Below, one piece after another: positions 16,084 through 24,364 of a stretch of DNA of 33,891 nucleotides. The position numbers were made by a program, and so were the translations under genes. The stretch spans positions 1 through 33,891 of the forward strand of contig PLUM01000039.1 of NCBI GenBank assembly GCA_003165465.1, read 5' to 3'. The stretch comes from Acidobacteriota bacterium. Its GTDB lineage: Bacteria > Acidobacteriota > Terriglobia > Acidiferrales > UBA7541. The notes under the pieces were generated by a model. That model saw nothing but the letters and a program-made list of their open reading frames with translations, ran no database searches and was not told the origin of the DNA. How positions within the stretch are numbered: the stretch's first letter is position 1; every line of letters begins with the position of its first letter.

Positions 16084-17394
16084 ATGCGCGCCGTTGACCT
16101 GATCCGTCGCAAGCGAGACTCGGGCGAGCTCACTCCCGAAGAAATCCAACAACTGATTGCCGCGTACACTCAGGGAGACATTCCCGATTATCAGATGTCC
16201 GCGTGGCTTATGGCCATCGTGCTGCGCGGAATGAGCCGCCCGGAAATCGCTGCGCTCACCGAAGCCATGCTGCACTCGGGCTGCGTGCTGGATTTTTCCG
16301 ATCTTGCCGGGCGTAAGGTGGACAAGCACTCGACCGGAGGCGTGGGCGACAAAACTTCTCTGGTCATTGCTCCGATCATTGCGGCTGGCGGCCTGAAAGT
16401 CCCCATGATCAGCGGGCGCGGCCTGGGGCACAGCGGCGGCACGCTCGACAAGCTGGAATCCATTCCCGGCTTTAACGTGAATCTGACGCTCGCCGAATTT
16501 CGGCGCGTCCTCGAAACCTGCGGCTGCGCACTGATCGGGCAGACGGCCGAAATCGCGCCCGCCGACAAAAAAATCTACGCCTTGCGCGACGTGACCGGAA
16601 CGGTCGAAAGCCCGGCGCTGATTTGCGCTTCCATCATGAGCAAGAAACTGGCCGAGGGAATCGACGCGCTGGTGCTCGATGTGAAGACCGGATCGGGCGC
16701 GTTCATGAAAAAGATCGAGGATGCGGAGAACCTGGCGGGGCTGCTGGTCGAAACCGGAAAGCGCATGGGCAAAAAAGTGGTCGCGCTGATCACCGACATG
16801 AATCAGCCGCTCGGGCGCACGGCAGGCAACGCCCTGGAAGTCGCCGAGTCCATCGAAGTCCTCGCCGGCGGGGGCCCCGCGGACCTGCGCGAACTTTGCC
16901 TGGAACTTGCGGCCTGGATGTTTTTCCTGGGAGAACGCGTGAAGACGGTGGACGAGGGCAGGAAACTTTCCGCCGACCTGATTGCTTCCGGCGCGGCACG
17001 CGCAAAATTCCGCGAAATCGTGGCGTTGCAGGGCGGCGATGTGAGGGTCGTGGACGATCCGCGCCGGCTGGCGCGTGCGCGGCAGTCGCTCGTCATCAAC
17101 AGTGCGGCCAGCGGATACATCGCCGCAATCCAGTGCGAACAGCTCGGCGTAGCCAGTGTGGTCCTCGGCGGCGGCCGCGAAAAAAAGGAAGACGCGATCG
17201 ATCCCGCGGTGGGCCTGGAATTTCACAAGCGCATCGGCGACGCGGTCAAGCGCGGCGACCCGCTATGCACGCTACACTACAATTCCGACACACGGCTAGC
17301 CGAAGCCAGGCGCCTCGCCGAAACGGCCTACCTCATCGAACCGGAAAAACCGAAATCCCTCCCGCCCCTCATCCATCGAGTCATCGGCGTATAG
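16084..17394 (+). CDS. pdp: Pyrimidine-nucleoside (thymidine) phosphorylase
   Basis: A 436-residue enzyme of the anthranilate-phosphoribosyltransferase-like fold. It splits thymidine, uridine or deoxyuridine with phosphate into the base and (deoxy)ribose-1-phosphate. Landmarks: an N-terminal helical domain with GDIPDYQMSAWLMAI; the phosphate loop KHSTGGVGDKTSL (about 79-91); the family signature GRGLGHSGGTLDKLE (about 112-126); DVKTGSGAFMKK with the catalytic Lys (about 199-210); and the C-terminal domain ending at HRVIGV. Length is normal. Pdp and DeoA cannot be told apart with certainty. It starts 12 nt after the metallophosphoesterase stop, and the nucleoside uptake and salvage genes follow after 348 bp, giving a coherent pathway block. 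Confidence 0.95.
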   Translation: MRAVDLIRRKRDSGELTPEEIQQLIAAYTQGDIPDYQMSAWLMAIVLRGMSRPEIAALTEAMLHSGCVLDFSDLAGRKVDKHSTGGVGDKTSLVIAPIIAAGGLKVPMISGRGLGHSGGTLDKLESIPGFNVNLTLAEFRRVLETCGCALIGQTAEIAPADKKIYALRDVTGTVESPALICASIMSKKLAEGIDALVLDVKTGSGAFMKKIEDAENLAGLLVETGKRMGKKVVALITDMNQPLGRTAGNALEVAESIEVLAGGGPADLRELCLELAAWMFFLGERVKTVDEGRKLSADLIASGAARAKFREIVALQGGDVRVVDDPRRLARARQSLVINSAASGYIAAIQCEQLGVASVVLGGGREKKEDAIDPAVGLEFHKRIGDAVKRGDPLCTLHYNSDTRLAEARRLAETAYLIEPEKPKSLPPLIHRVIGV

Positions 17395-17742
17395 AAAATT
17401 AAAAAACTAAGGATAGGTTTGGGTGCCCCACCCTTTGCGGTTTTCAAAGGGTGGGTGGTTTAGATTCCGAGATAACCTGGAATTGAGGGATGTGGGACGG
17501 AAAATCCCCACCCTTGCAAAAACGGCAAGGATCAACACGCTCCCCCACATCTCCCCACGAAACATCACTTCTAACAATTTCACAAAAGCTTTCCGTCCGC
17601 GCCACGGAAATGAAAATTTGGACGGATCCGTTGATCGGGCGTCAAATCCTGCACATCACAATTTCCATGCACCCAGTTCTTCTCGGTCATGCTAATGTGG
17701 CGAACATTATCCGGGGCGCATCCGGGTGCGAGGAGCTGGCGA
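17395..17742. other. 348-bp gap with two hairpin repeats
   Basis: CCCACCCTTTG (17427-17437) and CAAAGGGTGGG (17445-17455) make a perfect 11-bp stem with a 7-nt loop. A second, nested structure follows: GATGTGGG (17489-17496) with CCCACATC (17544-17551), enclosing CCTTGC (17512-17517) with GCAAGG (17525-17530). Neither has a T-run, so they look more like dispersed repeats than terminators. The remainder holds the nupC leader; in-frame ATGs at 17689 and 17695 lack a ribosome site. Confidence 0.65.
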
Positions 17743-18978
17743 ATGGGCCGATTCACGGGCGTGCTTGGGCTGCTGACGATGCTGGGGCTGGCCTACCTGT
17801 TCTCCAACAACCGGCGCGCGATCAGGCTAAAGATGGTGATTTGGGGATTGGGATTGCAGATTGGACTGGCCCTTCTGGTGCTACGCTGGACCGCGGGCCA
17901 GGAATTATTTTTGCGCGCCGGCAACGGAGTCAAAAAACTTCTTTCTTATGCGTTCGACGGATCGGAATTTGTGTTTGGGGAGCTCGGGAAACAGCACTCC
18001 TCGCTCGGATTTATTTTTGCCTTTCAGGTTTTGCCCACGATTATTTTTATCGCCGCGCTCTTCGCCCTGCTGTACTACCTTGGCGTGATGCAGGTGATCA
18101 TTCGCGCGGCGGCCTGGGTGATGCAGCGCGTCATGGGCGCGAGTGGCGCGGAATCCCTCAACGTGGCCGCCAGCATCTTCATGGGGCAGACCGAAGCCCC
18201 GCTGACCATCAGGCCATTCCTGCCGGACTTGACGCAATCCGAACTGATGACGATCATGACCAGCGGCATGGCTCACGTATCGGGCGGAATGATGGCCGCG
18301 TACATCGCGTTCGGCGTGAAGCCCGAGCACCTGCTGACGGCCGTAATCATGACGGCGCCGGGAACGCTGCTGATTTCCAAAATGCTAGTGCCGGAAACCG
18401 GGCAGCCAAAAACCATGGGCGTTGTGCACATGGAAGGCGTGGAGCGGGACGCCAACTTTCTTGCGGCCATCGCGCGCGGCACGGGCGAAGGGCTGGGCAT
18501 GGCGATAAACGTCGGCGCCATGCTGATTGCTTTTCTTGCGCTGATCGCGCTCACCAACGGCATCATGGGCGGCGTTCACAACTGGCTCGGTGGGCACGGC
18601 ATGTTGTGGTTCCCCACGAGCCTGCAACAAATTTTCGGCTGGGCCTTCGCGCCGGTTGCCTGGGTAATCGGCGTTCCCTGGCAGGATTGCGTGCAGATCG
18701 GAAATCTGCTGGGCACGCGCATGGTGGTCAATGAGCTGGTGGCGTTTTCCTACCTCGGGCCGATGAAGGCGACGCTTGACCCGCGGTCGTTCACGATCGC
18801 TACGTTCGCGCTGTGCGGTTTTGCGAATTTTGGATCGATTGGAATGCAGATCGGCGGCATCGGCGCGCTGGCGCCGAACCAGAAAGCGCAGCTCGCCAAG
18901 TTCGGCATCCGCGCGATGCTGGCCGGAACCATGGCGAACCTGATGTCCGCCTCGATTGTGGGGATTTTTCTGAGATGA
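17743..18978 (+). CDS. nupC: NupC-family concentrative nucleoside transporter
   Basis: A 411-residue CNT-family permease importing nucleosides by cation symport. The start at 17743 is set by GAGGAG 7 nt upstream; it gives MGRFTGVLGLLTMLGLAYLFSNNRRAIR, the typical NupC beginning. Landmarks: the Nucleos_tra2 core with GQTEAPLTIRPFLPDLTQSE, the gate region SGGMMAAYIAFGV, TAPGTLLISKMLVPE, and the C-terminal substrate/ion motif NELVAFSYL followed by CGFANFGSIGMQIGG. About ten hydrophobic segments are seen. Its TGA overlaps the next ATG as ATGA, so it is coupled to purine nucleoside phosphorylase. Confidence 0.96.
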   Translation: MGRFTGVLGLLTMLGLAYLFSNNRRAIRLKMVIWGLGLQIGLALLVLRWTAGQELFLRAGNGVKKLLSYAFDGSEFVFGELGKQHSSLGFIFAFQVLPTIIFIAALFALLYYLGVMQVIIRAAAWVMQRVMGASGAESLNVAASIFMGQTEAPLTIRPFLPDLTQSELMTIMTSGMAHVSGGMMAAYIAFGVKPEHLLTAVIMTAPGTLLISKMLVPETGQPKTMGVVHMEGVERDANFLAAIARGTGEGLGMAINVGAMLIAFLALIALTNGIMGGVHNWLGGHGMLWFPTSLQQIFGWAFAPVAWVIGVPWQDCVQIGNLLGTRMVVNELVAFSYLGPMKATLDPRSFTIATFALCGFANFGSIGMQIGGIGALAPNQKAQLAKFGIRAMLAGTMANLMSASIVGIFLR

Positions 18979-19841
18979 GCGCAACCGGAACGTCAAAAGC
19001 AAAACCAAGCCAGGAATTCCTGCGCGCGGGGATTGCCGCGAAATTCATTCTGGCAAAAACAAAACTGCGCCCGCGCATCGGCCTGATTCTCGGCAGCGGC
19101 CTCGGCGCATTTGCCAATGAACTGAAGGACGCCGCGCGCATCGACTACAAAAACATTCCCCACTTTCCGCGCTCGACGGCGATCGGGCACGCCGGGCGCA
19201 TGGTCATCGGCAAGGTGGCGGACGTCCCGGTGGCCATCATGCAGGGCCGCGTGCATTTCTACGAAGGCTACTCGAAGCAGGAAGTGATTTTCCCGATGCG
19301 CGTGATGGCCCGCATGGGCATCCGCGCGGCGCTCATCACCAACGCCGCCGGCGGAATCAATCGCAATTTCAAGCAGGGATGCCTGGTCGTGCTGCGCGAT
19401 CACATCAATCTGCAGGGCACGAATCCCTTGATTGGCGCGAATGACGAGCATTTCGGCGAGCGATTTCCCGACATGACGCAGGTGTACTGGAAGCCCTACC
19501 AGGCGGCGGCCTTGCAGGAGGGAAAACGCCTCGGCATCGAAATCGCCGAGGGCGTGTACGCGGGGCTCATCGGCCCCAGCTACGAAACGCCGGCCGAAAT
19601 TCGCTACCTGCGCGCGATTGGCGCGGACCTCGTGGGCATGTCCACCGTGCCGGAAGTGATTGCCGCGGCGCACCTTGGAATTCGCGTGCTGGGAATTTCG
19701 TGCGTCACGAACATGGCGGCGGGAATTCTCGACCAGCCCATCACGACCGAGGAAGTCATGGAAACCGGCGAGCGCGTGAAAGCCGATTTCGTGGCCCTTT
19801 TGCGCGCCGCAATCCCGCGCATGAATCAGGATTTGCCATGA
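18975..19841 (+). CDS. Purine nucleoside phosphorylase (PNP/MTAP family)
   Basis: A 288-residue trimeric-type PNP that phosphorolyses inosine or guanosine to base and ribose-1-phosphate. Motifs: phosphate loop GLILGSGLGAFA (about 36-47); GHAGRMVIG; QGRVHFYEGYS; NAAGGINRNF (about 122-131); the base and ribose site GPSYETPAEIR (about 203-213); and DLVGMSTVPEVIAA (about 220-233). The pattern fits PunA/XapA-like enzymes and not 5'-methylthioadenosine phosphorylase, but specificity is not certain. The ATG at 18975 overlaps the nupC stop (ATGA), and its own stop overlaps the cytidine deaminase start the same way, so the three proteins are probably made in step. Confidence 0.95.
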   Translation: MSATGTSKAKPSQEFLRAGIAAKFILAKTKLRPRIGLILGSGLGAFANELKDAARIDYKNIPHFPRSTAIGHAGRMVIGKVADVPVAIMQGRVHFYEGYSKQEVIFPMRVMARMGIRAALITNAAGGINRNFKQGCLVVLRDHINLQGTNPLIGANDEHFGERFPDMTQVYWKPYQAAALQEGKRLGIEIAEGVYAGLIGPSYETPAEIRYLRAIGADLVGMSTVPEVIAAAHLGIRVLGISCVTNMAAGILDQPITTEEVMETGERVKADFVALLRAAIPRMNQDLP

Positions 19842-20254
19842 GCGAACGGAACGCTGAACACGGCGGCGAATATGCCGCGCTGATTGCCGCGGCGCGCACC
19901 GCGCGCGAAAACGCCCACGCGCCCTATTCCAATTTCCGCGTGGGCGCGGCCGTGCGCGCGAAGTCCGGCAGAGTTTTCACCGGCTGCAACGTGGAAAATG
20001 CCACCTACGGCCTGACGATGTGCGCCGAGCGGGTCGCGATCTTCAAGGCCATTTCCGAAGGCGAGCGGGGATTCGACGCCATTGCCGTAGTTGCGGATAC
20101 CGACGCGCTAACCCCTCCCTGCGGCTCCTGCCGCCAGCTCATCTGGGAATTCTGCGGCGACGCGGAAGTGGTCCTCGCAAACCTGGCCGGCAAAGTCGAA
20201 CGCCACCATATGGCCGCCCTCTTCCCCAAACCCTTCGACGCTTCTTTTTTGTGA
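19838..20254 (+). CDS. cdd: Cytidine deaminase
   Basis: A 138-residue homotetrameric-type cytidine deaminase converting (deoxy)cytidine to (deoxy)uridine, which the upstream pyrimidine phosphorylase can then split. Zinc and catalytic residues are visible: GCNVENATYGLTMCAERVAIFKA (Cys and Glu in CAE) and PPCGSCRQLIWEF (two Cys ligands). The N-terminal APYSNFRVGAA is the usual substrate-binding stretch. The ATG overlaps the PNP stop as ATGA. It is the last gene of the nupC-PNP-cdd unit. The downstream 109 bp hold a short periodic motif and a REP-like pair that may close the transcript. Confidence 0.96.
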   Translation: MSERNAEHGGEYAALIAAARTARENAHAPYSNFRVGAAVRAKSGRVFTGCNVENATYGLTMCAERVAIFKAISEGERGFDAIAVVADTDALTPPCGSCRQLIWEFCGDAEVVLANLAGKVERHHMAALFPKPFDASFL

Positions 20255-20267
20255 AATGAATTTGGAA

Positions 20268-20296
20268 CCACGGATGCACACGGATTAACGCGGATT
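20268..20296. repeat. Short 10-bp periodic motif (three CGGAT units)
   Basis: CGGAT occurs at 20271, 20281 and 20291, one helical turn apart, within a stretch starting CCACGGATGCACACGGAT. Only three units are present, so it is not a CRISPR; it resembles short dispersed periodic sequences seen after genes in several phyla. Function unknown. Confidence 0.5.
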
Positions 20297-20360
20297 CAGA
20301 AAATAAAGACTTTTAGGGATTGATCTGCGTTTCTCGCACGAACCGAAGAGGGGCTTTCCA

Positions 20361-20439
20361 GTAGCACAGGCTTCAGCCTGTGTAGTTTTGCTGTGTGACA
20401 AGCTAAAGTCAAAAGAACACAGGCTGAAGCCTGTGCTAC
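20361..20439. repeat. REP/BIME-like inverted pair, family 1, copy D
   Basis: Edges GTAG (20361) and CTAC (20436-20439), arms CACAGGCTTCAGCCTGTG and its inverse, and a linker with AAAGTCAAAAGAACAC identical to the copy at 3995. It lies between the convergent cdd and nadB genes. Confidence 0.88.
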
Positions 20440-20462
20440 TGGCGCGCATTTGTTCATGAACG

Positions 20463-22028
20463 TCAGTCGATGCGGTAGTGGCAGCCGCGGCTCTCGCGGG
20501 CCTGGTCGGCGGCGTCGAGGATCAGGAGCGCGGTGAGGATGCCGTTGCGCAATCCGATGATGGAATCGCTGATCTCGCATTTTTCGTAAAAGCGCGCGAT
20601 TTCCAGATCGAGTTCGCGCAACACACGCATCGCGCGATTCAATCGTTTTTCGCTGCGGATCAGCCCGACATAATTCCACATGGTGTGCTGGATCGTCAGC
20701 CAGTCCTGCGAAATGAGCGCGGGATCGGCGGCTTCGTGCTCATAGCGCCAGTCGGAGATTTGCGGAAAGTAAAACCCATTGCCGCCATGGATGCGCTTGG
20801 CAGATTGTTCTCCCGCGCGCGTGCCCCACACGAGACATTCGAGCAGCGAAGTGCTGGCCAGGCGATTCGCACCGTGCAGGCCGGTGCAGGCGACTTCGCC
20901 GACGGCGCGCAAGCGGTCCACGGTCGTGCGTCCCCAGTCGTCGGTGGCGATGCCGCCGCAACTGTAATGCGCGGCGGGAACGACGGGAATCGGCTCGCGC
21001 GTGAGGTCGATCCCGCGCTCCATACACACGGCGTAAATGCCCGGAAAACGCTCGCGAAGCTGTTCGGCGGGTTTGTGCGTGATGTCCAGATAGACGCACG
21101 GCTCGCCCGATTCGATCATCGTTTGATAAATGGCGCGCGCGGCAACGTCGCGTGGCGCAAGCGATCCGGCGGGATGAAACTTCTGCATGAATTCCTTGCC
21201 CTGGCGATCCACGACCCGGCCGCCCTCGCCGCGCACCGTCTCCGAAATCAGGAAGCATCCGTCCGGGGCCAGCAGCGCCGTCGGATGAAATTGGACGTAC
21301 TGCATGTTGATGCAGCGCGCCCCGGCGCGATACGCCATGGCGATGCCGTCGCCGCGCGCGCCCGTGGGATTCGTCGTGTGCAGAAATACGCTGCCCAGCC
21401 CGCCCGTAGCCAGAATCGTTTCCTTCGCGAGGATCGAGAAAATTTTTCCCGTAGTCTGGTCCAGCACATACGCTCCCACGCAGGTCAGCGGGCGGTAGAC
21501 GTCCGTAGGCTCGACCGAGTGGTGCGAAGCCGTCAGCAAGTCCACGGCGGTGGCGTTCGCAATTACTTTCACATTCGGATGAGCCTGCACGCGCTCAAAA
21601 AAAGCCTTCTCGATCGAGAAGCCGGTCTTGTCCTTAAAGTGAATGATTCGCGGTATGGAATGGCCCGCTTCGGACGTCAAATCGAGTTCGCTTGGATTTT
21701 CCGGCGAGGGATCGAACGGCACATGCAGCTCGTCGATCAGGATTTCCTTCACCAGGCGCGGGCCCTCGATGCTGAGCAAGGTGGCGGCTTCCGGAGAACT
21801 GAGTCCCGCACCCGCGGAAAGAATGTCCGCTACAAGCTGCTCGGGAGACTCTCCATGCCCTCGATAGATGATTCCGCCTTGCGCCCGGTACGTGTTGCTG
21901 TCCTGCGGTTCGGTGGCGCGCGTAATCAGCGTCACTTGGCAGCCGCGCTTCGCGGCGTTCCACGCCGCCGCCAGGCCGCCGAGGCCGCTGCCGATAACCA
22001 GAATGTCCGTTTTGATCGCAGTGTTCAT
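20463..22028 (-). CDS. nadB: L-aspartate oxidase
   Basis: A 521-residue FAD enzyme oxidising L-aspartate to iminoaspartate, the first step of de novo NAD synthesis. Motifs: dinucleotide-binding GSGLGGLAAAWNAA (about 14-27); the flavin-contact SNTYRAQGGI (about 44-53); ILATGGLGSVFLHTTNP; QFHPTALL; the active-site ISETVRGEGGRVVDRQG, with the catalytic Arg in the later PRDVAARAI; YSCGGIATDDWGRT; and GLHGANRLASTSLLECLVWG near the end of the FAD domain. A helical C-terminal domain follows. Length is normal. The ATG at 22028 is preferred to a TTG at 22052. It follows nadC on the same strand, 177 bp apart, with a REP-like element in the gap that could alter relative expression. Confidence 0.96.
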   Translation of the reverse strand: MNTAIKTDILVIGSGLGGLAAAWNAAKRGCQVTLITRATEPQDSNTYRAQGGIIYRGHGESPEQLVADILSAGAGLSSPEAATLLSIEGPRLVKEILIDELHVPFDPSPENPSELDLTSEAGHSIPRIIHFKDKTGFSIEKAFFERVQAHPNVKVIANATAVDLLTASHHSVEPTDVYRPLTCVGAYVLDQTTGKIFSILAKETILATGGLGSVFLHTTNPTGARGDGIAMAYRAGARCINMQYVQFHPTALLAPDGCFLISETVRGEGGRVVDRQGKEFMQKFHPAGSLAPRDVAARAIYQTMIESGEPCVYLDITHKPAEQLRERFPGIYAVCMERGIDLTREPIPVVPAAHYSCGGIATDDWGRTTVDRLRAVGEVACTGLHGANRLASTSLLECLVWGTRAGEQSAKRIHGGNGFYFPQISDWRYEHEAADPALISQDWLTIQHTMWNYVGLIRSEKRLNRAMRVLRELDLEIARFYEKCEISDSIIGLRNGILTALLILDAADQARESRGCHYRID

Positions 22029-22100
22029 AGGAAGCGCATCCCGCCCGTCCAATCATCAATAGTTAAAATCATCAACAGCGATGTATTCATCGCCGCCGTT

Positions 22101-22208
22101 GTAGCTCGCCCACTGTAGCTCGCCTCTTCAGAGGCGAGGGGGTTTCGCCCGGCGGCAGAGCTTCCCCCAGCGGCGGAGAAAACCCCCGCGTCTGAAGACG
22201 CGAGCTAC
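22101..22208. repeat. REP/BIME-like inverted pair, family 2, overlapping the nadC stop
   Basis: GTAG (22115) with a palindromic arm CTCGCCTCTTCAGAGGCGAG on the left, and CGCGTCTGAAGACGCGAGCTAC on the right (ending 22208); the two arms differ in sequence but share GTAGCTCG edges. A truncated extra GTAGCTCGCC lies at 22101-22110. The terminal CTAC at 22205-22208 contains the nadC stop codon (TAG read on the minus strand). A half copy of this family is at 8724. Confidence 0.85.
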
Positions 22209-23095
22209 AGCAAATGTTTTGCGCTCGCTGAGTCAACCGGTTCAATCTCAAAACTTAAATCCACGGCCGGGGCGGAATGCGTCAGCGCGCCCACGGAAAT
22301 CCAGTCCACGCCCGCTTCGGCGAATTCTCTCACGTTGGCGAGCGTAATGCCTCCGGATGCTTCGGTCAGAATCTTGCGTGGCGCGGCGTGTTTGCGCACC
22401 TCGTCGACGGCCTGGCGCGTGAGAGATGGATTCATGTTGTCGAGCATGATGACATCGGGGTTGTGCGCGAGCGCGGCGCGCAGCTCATCCATATTGGTGA
22501 CTTCGATTTCGATCCACGCCCCGCGGCTCCGGGCCACTTGCGCCGCCGCGAGCGCCGCCGTTACGCCTCCCGCTAGGCGAATATGATTTTCCTTAATCAG
22601 GATGGCTTCGCCCAAATCCTTGCGGTGGCTTCTTCCGCCTCCGACGAGGACCGCGTATTTTTCCAGCTCGCGCAGGCCGGGCGTTGTTTTTCGCGTGTCC
22701 AGAATCGCGGCTCCGGTGCCCTCCACCGCGCGGACAAACCGGCGCGTGAGCGTCGCGACTCCGCTGAGGCGTTGCAGGAGATTCAAAGCCACGCGCTCGC
22801 CCGTCAAAAGCGCACGCGCGGAGGCGTTTATGCGCGCCGGAATTTTTCCCAGTGCTAGTTCCTCGCCATCGCGAGAAATTATTTCCGCCGTGGCCGCGGG
22901 GTCCATCAGGCGGAAGACTTCCGCGAACAGTTCGATTCCTGCAAGGACAAGCGGCGCTTTGGCAATCACGTCGCCGCGCGCGCGCTGCTTCGCCGATACC
23001 GTTGATTCGGTGGTGATATCGCCCGCGCCGATGTCTTCGGCGAGAAAAGACCTCAGCAAGTTGTGATATGCGGAAGCGTCGAGTGAAAAGGCCAT
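22205..23095 (-). CDS. nadC: Nicotinate-nucleotide pyrophosphorylase (quinolinate phosphoribosyltransferase)
   Basis: A 296-residue enzyme joining quinolinate and PRPP to nicotinate mononucleotide with release of CO2 and pyrophosphate. Motifs: AEDIGAGDITTE (about 19-30); GERVALNLLQRLSGVATLT (about 98-116); LDTRKTTPGLRELEKYAV (about 131-148); GGGRSHRKDLGEAILIKENHI (about 151-171); EIEVTNMDEL; DVIMLDNM; and LTEASGGITLANV plus WISVGALTHSAPAVDLS at the end. All PRPP and quinolinate contacts look intact. It starts 16 nt after the nadA stop. The last codons run KHLL-stop, where the stop comes from the GTAG edge of a REP-like element; members of the family usually end close to this point, so little or no function should be lost. 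Confidence 0.97.
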   Translation of the reverse strand: MAFSLDASAYHNLLRSFLAEDIGAGDITTESTVSAKQRARGDVIAKAPLVLAGIELFAEVFRLMDPAATAEIISRDGEELALGKIPARINASARALLTGERVALNLLQRLSGVATLTRRFVRAVEGTGAAILDTRKTTPGLRELEKYAVLVGGGRSHRKDLGEAILIKENHIRLAGGVTAALAAAQVARSRGAWIEIEVTNMDELRAALAHNPDVIMLDNMNPSLTRQAVDEVRKHAAPRKILTEASGGITLANVREFAEAGVDWISVGALTHSAPAVDLSFEIEPVDSASAKHLL

Positions 23096-23111
23096 GGCGA
23101 ATGGAGGAAGG

Positions 23112-24074
23112 CTAACTCATCTCCAGCATCCGGAGAATGGGTTTCAAGGCGCGCTGGCGCAAACCTTCCTCCAGCATGATTTCCGGCTTGCGGTCGCGCA
23201 TGCACAGATAAAGTTTCTCCATCGTGTTCAGCTTCATGTGCGGGCACTCGCTGCACGAACATCCACCCTCGCCGGGAGCGGAAATGAAAGTTTTCTCCGG
23301 GCACGCTTTGATCATCTGGTGCAGGATGCCGCTTTCGGTCGCCACGATAAATTCGAGCGCCGGATTGTGCGTCGCGAACGTCAGGATTCCGGTGGTCGAA
23401 CCCACATAGTCCGCGTGACGCAGGACGGCTTCCGGGCACTCCGGATGCGCCAGAACCAGTGCCTTGGGGTGCCGCTCCTTCAACTGCACCAGGCTCTTCT
23501 CGGAAAACATTTCGTGAACGATGCAGCTTCCCGGCCACAGCGTCAGCTCGCGACCCGTCTTCTTCATCAGGAATCGCCCGAGGTGCTGGTCCGGCGCGAA
23601 CAGAATGTGTTTCTCGGGCGGAATCTGCCGGATGATTTTCTCGGCGTTGCTCGATGTGCAGATGATGTCGCTCAGCGCTTTTACTTCGGCGCTGCAGTTG
23701 ATGTACGTGATGGCCACGGAACCGGGGTGGCGCTCGCGAAACGCCTGGAATTGCGCGGCCGGGCAACCGTCGGCCAGCGAGCAGCCCGCATTCAGGTCGG
23801 GCAGCAGGACGAGCTTCGACGGGTTCAGGATCTTGGCCGTTTCGGCCATGAACAGCACGCCGGCAAAGACGATCACATCCGCCTTCGTCGAAGCCGCCTG
23901 CTGCGAGAGTTGCAGGCTATCGCCCACAAAGTCCGCGAGGTCCTGTATCTCCGACTCTTGGTAATAGTGCGCCAGGATCACGGCATTCATCTCGCGCTTC
24001 AGCCGCGCAATCTCCTCTTCAAGATCGAGGTGCGCAAGGGACTCGGGATTTGCGTTTTGTGCCGGGACAATCAT
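23112..24074 (-). CDS. nadA: Quinolinate synthase (4Fe-4S)
   Basis: A 320-residue enzyme condensing iminoaspartate with dihydroxyacetone phosphate to quinolinate. Motifs: [24 protein letters not shown] (about 31-54); [29 protein letters not shown] (first cluster Cys); [26 protein letters not shown] (second Cys region); AHPECP; and [21 protein letters not shown] (third Cys). The three [4Fe-4S] cysteines are present and the length is normal. It is the first gene of nadA-nadC-nadB, giving the complete aspartate pathway in one unit. A promoter with a perfect TATAAT lies 38 nt upstream of the start. No NadR/NiaR operator or NAD riboswitch was recognised. Confidence 0.97.
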   Translation of the reverse strand: MIVPAQNANPESLAHLDLEEEIARLKREMNAVILAHYYQESEIQDLADFVGDSLQLSQQAASTKADVIVFAGVLFMAETAKILNPSKLVLLPDLNAGCSLADGCPAAQFQAFRERHPGSVAITYINCSAEVKALSDIICTSSNAEKIIRQIPPEKHILFAPDQHLGRFLMKKTGRELTLWPGSCIVHEMFSEKSLVQLKERHPKALVLAHPECPEAVLRHADYVGSTTGILTFATHNPALEFIVATESGILHQMIKACPEKTFISAPGEGGCSCSECPHMKLNTMEKLYLCMRDRKPEIMLEEGLRQRALKPILRMLEMS

Positions 24075-24111
24075 GGTCTTGGCCTATGGTCGATGCTAAA
24101 GAGACACCCTC

Positions 24112-24140
24112 ATTATAGCCATGGCATCCAAAGGACACAA
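24112..24140 (-). promoter_or_regulatory. Promoter of the nadA-nadC-nadB operon
   Basis: On the minus strand: TTGTGT (24140-24135), 17 nt, TATAAT (24117-24112). The predicted start is near 24105, giving a leader of about 30 nt before nadA. The -10 is perfect, the -35 moderate. Confidence 0.6.
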
Positions 24141-24219
24141 ACGTAAGCGATTCATCCGCATCCATTCAATTTTCGAGCAGGAAACTTTTCATATACATGA
24201 GCATCTCAAAGCGGTTTTG

Positions 24220-24294
24220 GTAGCGCCGGCGTCCCGCCGGCAGTTTTTTTGCTCGCGAAGCAGCGTAAAACCGCCGGCGAGACGCCGGCGCTAC
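24220..24294. repeat. REP/BIME-like inverted pair, family 3
   Basis: GTAGCGCCGGCGTCCCGCCG at the left and CGGCGAGACGCCGGCGCTAC at the right, with a linker containing a T7 run and GCTCGCGAAGCAGC. It has the same GTAG/CTAC edges and paired palindromes as family 1 but unrelated arm sequence. It lies in the gap between the divergent nadA and phosphatase-like genes. Confidence 0.85.
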
Positions 24295-24364
24295 CAAAAT
24301 TCAGGAGACTAGCTTTCTTCCCCCCATTCGTCGCATAATGCAATTCTTCCACAGGAGGTTTTCC

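Noticed and set aside
15682-17226. Minus-strand frame of 514 codons opposite the metallophosphoesterase and pyrimidine phosphorylase genes
   Set aside because: No family features, and the plus-strand genes have complete catalytic motifs.
20268-20296. CRISPR-like periodic repeat
   Set aside because: Only three 5-base units 10 bp apart, with no spacers and no cas genes.
20478-22118. Plus-strand frame of 546 codons opposite nadB
   Set aside because: The protein has no recognisable motif and mirrors the codon periodicity of nadB, whose FAD motifs are intact.
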